NCBI GenBank assembly: GCA_007378955.1
Contig: VMGY01000008.1
Span: 1-33,147, forward strand
Length of the DNA: 33,147 nt
Direction: 5' to 3'
Origin: Parcubacteria group bacterium Athens0714_12
GTDB lineage: Bacteria; Patescibacteriota; Patescibacteriia; UBA2591; VMGY01
Positions within the stretch are counted from its first letter, which is position 1. Every line of letters starts with the position of its first letter. Below the pieces are notes generated by a model. The model made no database searches, was not told the DNA's origin, and was given only the letters and a program-made list of their open reading frames with translations. Below, one piece after another: positions 19,484 through 27,059 of the stretch. Made by a program: the position numbers and the translations under genes.

Positions 19484-20011
19484 ATGATGAAAAACAAAAA
19501 AATATTTTATGGAATTTTAGTGATTGCTGTATTGGTCGTTGCGGGAATCGGTTTGCTGATACAGCAAAATAAATTCATCACTACGGAAGAAATAACGAAT
19601 TTTGAGGAATGTGCTAATGCTGGTTATCTAATATTAGAATCATATCCTCGGCAATGCAAAGCTCCGGATGGCAAAACTTTTGTTGAAGAATTCTGCGCGG
19701 ATTTGTGCGGAGATGGAATATGTCAAGAGGTTGTTTGTATGGCGATTGGTTGTCCCTGTCCTGAAACACTGGAAACTTGTCCTGAGGATTGTAAACATCT
19801 ACTTAATAAGTCAAAATTTTGTCCGGATTATGGAGATTGTAATGATTATGGTTTGGAGTCAAGGAAATGTGATAAAATTGGTGATTGCATAGCCTCTTGC
19901 TCATATGGTTGTGTAAGTAAAAAATGGATGGAGAGCAGAATGGATTGTCAAGCTATGTGGGAAAATTTTGAGTGTGAATGTATGAATAATATCTGCCAAA
20001 GAAAAACTTGA
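19484..20011 (+). CDS. Membrane-anchored cysteine-rich secreted protein
   Basis: N-terminal TM; FEECANAGYLILESYPRQCKAPDGKTFVEE module; CGDGICQEVVCMAIGCPCPETLETCPEDC module; further Cys pairs. Confidence 0.65.
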   Translation: MMKNKKIFYGILVIAVLVVAGIGLLIQQNKFITTEEITNFEECANAGYLILESYPRQCKAPDGKTFVEEFCADLCGDGICQEVVCMAIGCPCPETLETCPEDCKHLLNKSKFCPDYGDCNDYGLESRKCDKIGDCIASCSYGCVSKKWMESRMDCQAMWENFECECMNNICQRKT

Positions 20012-20120
20012 AATTGAGGTGGCGCATTTCGCAAAACGAAATACGAAATTCGGTGGATAGCTTAAATCAAAATTAAAATTTTTTCGAATTTTTATTAATT
20101 TAAGTTATTCAAAAAAATAT

Positions 20121-21386
20121 ATGAATCAAAATAATCAGCCAGTCGGTTCCGGTTTTTCCGGTTTAGGCATCGCGCCAAGTTTAATGGAAATTATAGATAG
20201 ACTAAATTATAAAATTCCGACTCCAATTCAACGTCAAACCATTCCAGTCGCCTTGCAAGGAAAAGATTTGGTTGGCGTGGCGCAAACAGGAACGGGTAAA
20301 ACCTTAGCTTTTGGCATTCCTTTAATCCAACGTCTAAATCAGATTAATGGTAACGGCCTTATAGTTTTGCCGACTCGCGAACTCGCAATCCAGGTTAATG
20401 AAGTCTTAAATAAGGTGGGTTTAAGATTGGGTTTAAGAACCGCGGTGCTTATTGGCGGCGCTCCAATACATTCGCAAATTCAGGCCCTAAGACGTAACCC
20501 GCATATTATTGTTGCCACTCCCGGCCGGCTTAATGATCATTTACAGCAAAGAACCGCTGACTTAAAAAATGTTAAAATAGTTGTTTTAGATGAAGCTGAT
20601 CGCATGCTGGATATGGGGTTTGCCCCGCAAATTAAGAGAATTTTTCTGAAATTGCCCGCTGAACGACAAACAATGCTTTTTTCCGCCACCTTGCCGCCGG
20701 AAATTATGAGAATGGCAACCAGTTTTTTAAAATTGCCGATTCGCATTGAAGTTGCGCCGACCGGCTCAATCGCTGAACATTTGACTCAAGAAATATTTAT
20801 TATTCACAAAGCTGATAAAACTAGGTTGGTAGATAAACTTTTACAGCAATACTTAGGCGCGACTCTTATTTTTACTAGAACAAAATATGGCGCTAAAAAA
20901 CTAACCAGAGTCATTAGGGACATGGACCACAGCGCCGCAGAAATTCATTCCAATCGTTCTCTTTCTCAGCGCAAAGATGCCATGGCTGGCTTTAAATCAG
21001 GCAAATATAGGGTTTTAATTGCCACTGATATAGCTTCCCGCGGCATTGACGTCACCAACATTGAATTGGTTATAAATTATGATTTGCCGGAAAATGCCGA
21101 AGATTATGTGCATCGAATTGGCCGTACGGCCAGAGCCGGAGTTGCCGGCCATGCCATTTCCTTGGCAACACCGGAACAGCGCAGGGAATTGCGCGACATT
21201 GAACGTTTGATTAGAAAAACTTTACCGATTTCTCCAGTGCCCAAATTACCGTTCGAACGAGAGCCTAAATTTGCGCCAATAATCCAATCAGGCCAAAGAT
21301 CATTTTCAAGACCGCGGCCAAAACGTCGCGCTTCCGGGCCTTACCGCGGAAGACGCCCTTTTTCACCATCAAGGCCACGGTCATAG
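20121..21386 (+). CDS. DEAD-box ATP-dependent RNA helicase
   Basis: AQTGTGKTLAFGIP, PTRELAIQV, VLDEADRMLDMGF, LFSATLP, IATDIASRGIDV, HRIGRTARAG; basic RG/RP tail. Confidence 0.96.
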   Translation: MNQNNQPVGSGFSGLGIAPSLMEIIDRLNYKIPTPIQRQTIPVALQGKDLVGVAQTGTGKTLAFGIPLIQRLNQINGNGLIVLPTRELAIQVNEVLNKVGLRLGLRTAVLIGGAPIHSQIQALRRNPHIIVATPGRLNDHLQQRTADLKNVKIVVLDEADRMLDMGFAPQIKRIFLKLPAERQTMLFSATLPPEIMRMATSFLKLPIRIEVAPTGSIAEHLTQEIFIIHKADKTRLVDKLLQQYLGATLIFTRTKYGAKKLTRVIRDMDHSAAEIHSNRSLSQRKDAMAGFKSGKYRVLIATDIASRGIDVTNIELVINYDLPENAEDYVHRIGRTARAGVAGHAISLATPEQRRELRDIERLIRKTLPISPVPKLPFEREPKFAPIIQSGQRSFSRPRPKRRASGPYRGRRPFSPSRPRS

Positions 21387-21470
21387 CCAAAGAGGTTAAT
21401 GTCGGCGAGATCGCTTCTCTTGCTTCGCCAAGGCTTCGCTTAATTTATTAACTTTCAGTGTTTTTTACAA

Positions 21471-21500
21471 ACCCTCTAATTTTAATTAGAGGGTTGTTTT
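21471..21500 (+). terminator. Rho-independent terminator
   Basis: accctctaat-ttta-attagagggt followed by tgtttt. Confidence 0.8.
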
Positions 21501-21552
21501 AATAGTAATATATTGGTAATATGCAGGAAGATTAATTATTAAATTAAATATT

Positions 21553-24288
21553 ATGAATCTTAAAAGTTTTGTTTTTTTCCTCATTTTCGGGCTGGCGTTG
21601 ATAATTATTTTTTCAGCTTCCGGCATTTTGAAATTATTAACTGACTGGTATTGGTTTCAGGAGATAGGCTTTAGCGGTATTTTTACCACTATTTTGCGCG
21701 CTAAAATATTGTTAGGATTAGCAATTGGAATTATTAGTTTTTTTATTATCTATTTCAATTTTTGGCTGATAAAAAAAATTACCGCCTCTAATTCGGATGT
21801 TATTGACATGTCTCAAGACGGGAAAAATATAATAAGTTTGGGCGGGTTAGCCGACAAATTTATCTTGCTGATTTCGCTTTTTTTGGGGTTTATAACCGGT
21901 CTTTTCGGAGCAAGTAATTGGGAAACAGTTCTCAAATATTTTAACTCTGTCCCTTTTAACGCGGTTGATCCAATATTTAATCGCGACCTATCTTTTTATT
22001 TTTTTGATTTGCCGTTTATTCAGTTCGCCGTCGGGTTGGGTTTTTGGATGATTATTGTTTGTTTGATAAGCGCGGCTTTAAGCTATTCCGCTCGGGGCGC
22101 GGCAAACCTGGGGCGGTCTGCTTTCAACATGGCGGGAATTTCAAAATTTTTATTTATAACCAAGCAGGCAAAAATTCATATATCAATTCTTATCGCCCTT
22201 TTATTTGTTTTATTGAGTTTTAATACTTTCGCGGTCAAGATTCCATCTTTGTTATATAGCTCAATGGGATCATTTACCGGCGCCGGTTACACGGAAATAA
22301 ATGCCATTCTGCCGTTTTTGAAAATACTCGGGATTATCGCTTTTGCGGCGGCCATACTGACGATAGTTAATATTTTTAAATCCAGTAATCGTTTTATTTT
22401 TATAGCTGTCGGAGCTTATATTTTAATTTCTATTTTAGGCGGCGCGGTTTATCCCGCGCTTATACAAAAATTTGTTGTTTTGCCGAATGAATTAGCCAAA
22501 GAAACCACTTACATTGAATATAATATTAAAGCCACGCGGGAAGCCTTTGGTTTGGATAAAGTAGTGGAGCGCGATTTGGCGGGCGAAACGACTTTGACCA
22601 TGGAAGATATAAACAACAACCAATCAACAATAAAAAATGTTCGGCTTTGGGATCGCGAACCATTGCTTGATACTTTCGGGCAATTGCAGGAAATCCGCAC
22701 TTATTATGATTTTGTTTCCATTGATAATGACCGCTATAATCTTGACGGAGATTACCGCCAAGTTTTGCTTTCACCGAGAGAGCTTAATTCTACGAGTTTG
22801 CCGCAACGGTCTTTTATCAATGAACGTCTGACTTTTACTCACGGCTTTGGACTCACTTTAAGTCCGGTCAACGAGGTGACACCAGAAGGCTTGCCGGTAT
22901 TATTTTTAAAAGATTTGCCGCCGTCATCAAGCATAAAGTCTTTGTCAGTAAGCCGTCCGGAAATATATTATGGCGAACTGGCGAGCGAATGGGCGGTGGC
23001 AAATACAAAAACTAAAGAATTTGATTATCCTTCGGGAGATGAAAATGTTTTTACAAATTATCAAGGAAGCGGCGGCGTGAAAATCGGGTCAATTTTTCGC
23101 AAGGCCTTATTCGCTTTGAAATTTAGTTCATTTAAAATATTTTTATCCGATGACATCACTTCTGATTCAAGAATAATGTATTACCGCAATATTGAAGAAA
23201 GGGTAAAAAAAGCCCTGCCATTTTTGCATTTTGACAGCGACCCTTATATGGTTCTTACCAAAGATGGCGATTTGAAATGGATTTATGACGCCTATATTAT
23301 TTCAGACCGTTATCCGTACGCCGAGCCGATGCCAAACGCTTTTAGCGTTTTTCCCGGAAGCAAATTAAATTATATCAGGAATTCCGTCAAAATAGTGATT
23401 AGCGCTTATGACGGCAAAATGAAATTTTATATTTCCGATCAAGATGATCCAATAATCCAATCTTACGCCAAAATTTTTAAAAATGTGTTTTTGCCTCTTA
23501 GCGAAATGGATGATGATTTAATTGCCCATATCAGGTACCCGGAAGATTTATTTTCTTACCAGACAGAGCTTTACGCGACTTATCATATGGGTGAAGCGCA
23601 GATTTTTTATAATAAAGAAGACCAATGGCAGATTCCTTATATTACTGGCAAAGGGCGGACTGATCCGATAATGCGGCATATGATTATGAAACTGCCGGAA
23701 GAAGAAAAAGAAGAATTTATTTTAATGATTCCTTTTACGCCCCGCGGCAAAGATAATTTGTCAGCCTGGATGGTGGCGAGAAATGACGGAGAAGCTTACG
23801 GACAATTAATGGTCTATCGCTTTCCCAAACAAAAATTGGTTTTCGGGCCAAAACAAATTACCAACCGCATCAGCCAGGACGCGGAAATCTCGCAGGAAAT
23901 TTCGCTTTGGGACCAAAGAGGTTCGGAAGTTATTATGGGCAACCTTTTAGTGATTCCGATTGAAGGAGCTTTAATCTATATCCAGCCGATTTATTTGCGC
24001 GCCGAGGGCGGAAGGATTCCGGAACTCAAGAGAGTGATTGTCGCTTATGAAAACCGCATTGCGATGGAAGAAAATTTGAACGCGGCTTTAGCGAGAGTAT
24101 TTGGCGGCAAAGTTGTTGCTGACGGAAAAGTAGATAAAACAACTCCGGCGTCCGCCACTGATACGGATTTAATCAAACAAATTAATAACCATTATAACCG
24201 CGCGATGAATGCCCAGCGCCAAGGCGACTGGTCTTTGTATGGCGAAGAAATTAAAAAACTCGGCGAGCTCCTAAAAAAAGCGAAGTAA
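21553..24288 (+). CDS. UPF0182 family membrane protein
   Basis: 911 aa; multiple N-terminal TMs, YFFDLPFIQFAVGLGFWM, NYIRNSVKIVISAYDGKMKFYISDQDDPIIQSYAKIF. Confidence 0.85.
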   Translation: MNLKSFVFFLIFGLALIIIFSASGILKLLTDWYWFQEIGFSGIFTTILRAKILLGLAIGIISFFIIYFNFWLIKKITASNSDVIDMSQDGKNIISLGGLADKFILLISLFLGFITGLFGASNWETVLKYFNSVPFNAVDPIFNRDLSFYFFDLPFIQFAVGLGFWMIIVCLISAALSYSARGAANLGRSAFNMAGISKFLFITKQAKIHISILIALLFVLLSFNTFAVKIPSLLYSSMGSFTGAGYTEINAILPFLKILGIIAFAAAILTIVNIFKSSNRFIFIAVGAYILISILGGAVYPALIQKFVVLPNELAKETTYIEYNIKATREAFGLDKVVERDLAGETTLTMEDINNNQSTIKNVRLWDREPLLDTFGQLQEIRTYYDFVSIDNDRYNLDGDYRQVLLSPRELNSTSLPQRSFINERLTFTHGFGLTLSPVNEVTPEGLPVLFLKDLPPSSSIKSLSVSRPEIYYGELASEWAVANTKTKEFDYPSGDENVFTNYQGSGGVKIGSIFRKALFALKFSSFKIFLSDDITSDSRIMYYRNIEERVKKALPFLHFDSDPYMVLTKDGDLKWIYDAYIISDRYPYAEPMPNAFSVFPGSKLNYIRNSVKIVISAYDGKMKFYISDQDDPIIQSYAKIFKNVFLPLSEMDDDLIAHIRYPEDLFSYQTELYATYHMGEAQIFYNKEDQWQIPYITGKGRTDPIMRHMIMKLPEEEKEEFILMIPFTPRGKDNLSAWMVARNDGEAYGQLMVYRFPKQKLVFGPKQITNRISQDAEISQEISLWDQRGSEVIMGNLLVIPIEGALIYIQPIYLRAEGGRIPELKRVIVAYENRIAMEENLNAALARVFGGKVVADGKVDKTTPASATDTDLIKQINNHYNRAMNAQRQGDWSLYGEEIKKLGELLKKAK

Positions 24289-24417
24289 AAAACAGAAAAC
24301 CCCCTGTTTTGACGGGATGCCTTACGGTATCCCAATGCAAGAGGATTTACTTCTTGAAATAAGTATAGAAAAAACCATCCGCAGTATCAAATAAAATTAT
24401 TTTTTTATTAACGTGAA

Positions 24418-25310
24418 ATGAAAAAAATAATTATACTTTTATTTTCATTATTAATATTAATTGGATACTCTAATAAGATTGAGCAGAATAAAATAATTTC
24501 CGATAGCAATCCCGAGAAAACAATTACTAAGAATGAACAATTAAATGAAATAGTTAATAATAGTGAAAAATTGGAGGAAATAATTAATAACAATGAAAAA
24601 CCGAAAGAAAGTGCTAATGATGCAAGTCAAACTCAATACTATAAAGTTGTTAAAGTAATTGACGGAGATACGATTACCGTGAATATTGACGGGACTAATG
24701 AAGTTATCAGAATAATTGGCGCGGATACTCCGGAAACTAAAGATCCCAGAAAATTAGTTGAATGTTTTGGATTTGAAGCCAGCGAGAAAGCGAAAGAATT
24801 ATTATCTGATCAGTGGGTTGAATTGGAAAGCGACCAAACACAAGGGAATAAGGACAAGTATGACAGGTTTTTAAGATATGTCAGAACCAAAGAAGGCTTG
24901 TTTTATAATTTAGAAATAATCAAACAGGGTTATGCCCACGAATATACTTATAACCTTCCTTATAAATATCAAAAAGAATTTAAAGAAGCGGAGCTTTACG
25001 CGAGAAATAATAAATTAGGATTATGGGCTGACGGCGCGTGCGATATTGATGATATTCCCGCGCAGGAAGTGGTTTCGCCGGCGACACAAGAACCAATGAT
25101 AGAGGCGCAATCCGAACCGTCGGCTGTTCAATCTCAATGCGAGTGTTTATATAACCAATACAATTGCGGCGATTTCATTACTCATGCGGAAGCTCAGCGC
25201 TTTATGAATGCTGCGGCGGAGTTAGTAATGATGTTCATAAATTAGATAACAATGGAGACGGATTAGCTCTGGATGATAGATTGGATAGTTTTGAAACCAT
25301 CTCAATTTAA
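24418..25310 (+). pseudogene. Thermonuclease (SNase) with Excalibur-like C-terminal tail, frameshifted near 25200
   Basis: SNase core intact (VIDGDTITV, IRIIGADTPETK, DRFLRYV, LGLWADGAC); after HAEAQRF the tail continues in another frame as YECCGGVSNDVHKLDNNGDGLALDD to a stop at 25308-25310. Confidence 0.75.
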
Positions 25311-25328
25311 TATTTTAAAATAAAAATT

Positions 25329-25668
25329 ATGGACAAACTTTATGAACAATCGGAAACCGGCTGTTGCCCGAGGTTTAATCCCGAGCCTTGGCAGGACAAA
25401 TTATTTCTTAAAAACAAGTCAAAAAGTTTTTTTTCATATTCCCTTGAATATGGGACAAGTGATAATCAAGAATATAGAAAAAATTAAAAACGCCGGCGCT
25501 TTTACTCCGGAATCGTTGATGCTTTTTGACGATAAATCTCTTTGGGGCTTCGACATTTATATTGCTGTCAGCAAAGAAATAAAGAAAATGTATTTTTTTT
25601 ACACCACCCGCCCGAAATGCGCCAAAACTTACGGCAAGAATCATACGGTGATTTTGGCTGAAATTTAA
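25329..25668 (+). pseudogene. Remnant of a conserved MDKLYxxSETGCCPRFxPxPW family protein (hydrolase-annotated), frameshifted and internally deleted
   Basis: Start ATGGACAAACTTTATGAACAATCGGAAACCGGCTGTTGCCCG reads MDKLYEQSETGCCPRFNPEPWQDKLFLKNKSKSFF, then HIPLNMGQVIIKNIEKI in the other frame after a T8 run. Confidence 0.7.
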
Positions 25669-25742
25669 AAAGTGCTTTTGAAAATTATTGAAAAAAATTA
25701 AAACATTTTTGGACGACAGATAATCCGCCTTTTGCCAAAAAC

Positions 25743-25775
25743 AAAGACGCTTCAAAATAAAGAAGCGTCTTTTAA
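25743..25775 (+). terminator. Rho-independent terminator
   Basis: aaagacgcttc/gaagcgtcttt stem. Confidence 0.65.
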
Positions 25776-25892
25776 TATAAATACCCCTTGTTTCAAGTAT
25801 AAATTTTTGCTAAACTGATAAATAATTGTCGTTCAGATTTGTGATAATAACAAGAATGAACTTTAAAATTTAAACCAAAAAAGGAGGGAAAA

Positions 25893-26960
25893 ATGTTGCC
25901 AAAAATGAAAATCGGGAAATTGGTATTTGAGCCTATTATTCAAGGCGGGATGGGTGCGGGCGTGTCTCTCGCCCCATTGGCTTCCGCTGTTTCAGCGCTC
26001 GGCGGATTAGGAACAGTGGCAGGCGCGGGCATTGATCGGTTAGTGAGCGAAAGAATCGGCAGAAAGGTAAATTCCAGGGAGGCCGCGGCAATTGAGATAA
26101 GTGAAGCAAAAAAATGCGGCAAGCCAATCGCGATAAATGTGATGGTGGCTCTCGTGGATAGCTATAATGAAGTGGTTTTAGGCGCGTTGGACGGCGGAGT
26201 TGATGTGATTATTTCAGGAGCAGGCCCGCCGTTAATGCTTCCTTCAGTAGTTGCCTCTCATCAGCGAGGCAAGGAAGTCGCTTTAATTCCCATTGTTTCT
26301 TCCGGAAGATTTTTAAGGCTTCTCTGTAAGCGATGGGAAAGAATGGGCCATATTCCCGATGCCGTAGTGGTGGAAGGGCCTCTTGCCGGAGGACATCTTG
26401 GTTGGAGAAAGATTGAAGAGATAGAAAATCCAGATAATGCCTTGGAAAAAATTCTTCCTGAATGCGTAGAGGTCGCCAAAGAATTTGGCGGATTTCCCAT
26501 AATCGCCGCCGGAGGAATTGATTGCAAAGAGGAGATTGCCCGATTTCTGTCATTGGGAGCGGCTGGCGTGCAAATAGCCACGCGATTTTTGGCCACTAAA
26601 GAAAGCAGCGCTTCAGAGGACTATAAGCAAGCTGTCCTGAAATGCAAAAAAGAAGACATCATCGTCACGATGATGAGTCCTTGCGGTTTGCCCTTTAGGA
26701 CATTAAAAAATTGTCCGATGTATGAAGGGGTCGCTTCCGGACGGCATAAAACCGTTTGCAATAAAGGATATGTTTTATTGCGGGGGAAGTGCTTGGCAAA
26801 GAGCGACGGCAAACATTTTTTTTGTCTTTGCAATGGCCTTTTCAGCTCGGCTGGTTATAGTTATGAAGGGACGCCTCCTCTTTATACTGTGGGCGCGAAA
26901 GCTTATCTTATTGATAAGATTTCAACAACAGAGGAGGTGATGAACGAATTAACGAATTAA
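25893..26960 (+). CDS. Nitronate monooxygenase / 2-nitropropane dioxygenase-like flavoprotein
   Basis: SD aaaggaggg; PIIQGGMGAGVSLAPLASAVSALGGLGTVAGAG, VEGPLAGGHLGW, PIIAAGGI, LGAAGVQIATRFLATKES. Confidence 0.9.
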   Translation: MLPKMKIGKLVFEPIIQGGMGAGVSLAPLASAVSALGGLGTVAGAGIDRLVSERIGRKVNSREAAAIEISEAKKCGKPIAINVMVALVDSYNEVVLGALDGGVDVIISGAGPPLMLPSVVASHQRGKEVALIPIVSSGRFLRLLCKRWERMGHIPDAVVVEGPLAGGHLGWRKIEEIENPDNALEKILPECVEVAKEFGGFPIIAAGGIDCKEEIARFLSLGAAGVQIATRFLATKESSASEDYKQAVLKCKKEDIIVTMMSPCGLPFRTLKNCPMYEGVASGRHKTVCNKGYVLLRGKCLAKSDGKHFFCLCNGLFSSAGYSYEGTPPLYTVGAKAYLIDKISTTEEVMNELTN

Positions 26961-26974
26961 CAAAATAAAACAAA

Positions 26975-27011
26975 AAGGGTTTGCCGGAATAATTTCGGCA
27001 AACCCTTATTT
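26975..27011 (+). terminator. Rho-independent terminator
   Basis: aagggtttgccg/cggcaaaccctt perfect 12-bp stem, then tattttaat. Confidence 0.8.
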
Positions 27012-27059
27012 TAATTATCGCTCTTGTCTTAAAGCTAAAATTTTGATAATCTACTTAAT

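Noticed and set aside
19668-19892. 74-aa ORF overlapping the cysteine-rich protein
   Set aside because: Alternative frame of a better supported CDS
25408-25755. 115-aa minus-strand ORF opposite the 25329-25668 remnant
   Set aside because: Antisense to a recognisable plus-strand gene remnant; no recognisable domain
26209-26596. 114- and 111-aa minus-strand ORFs inside the nitronate monooxygenase gene
   Set aside because: Overlap a well-supported flavoprotein CDS
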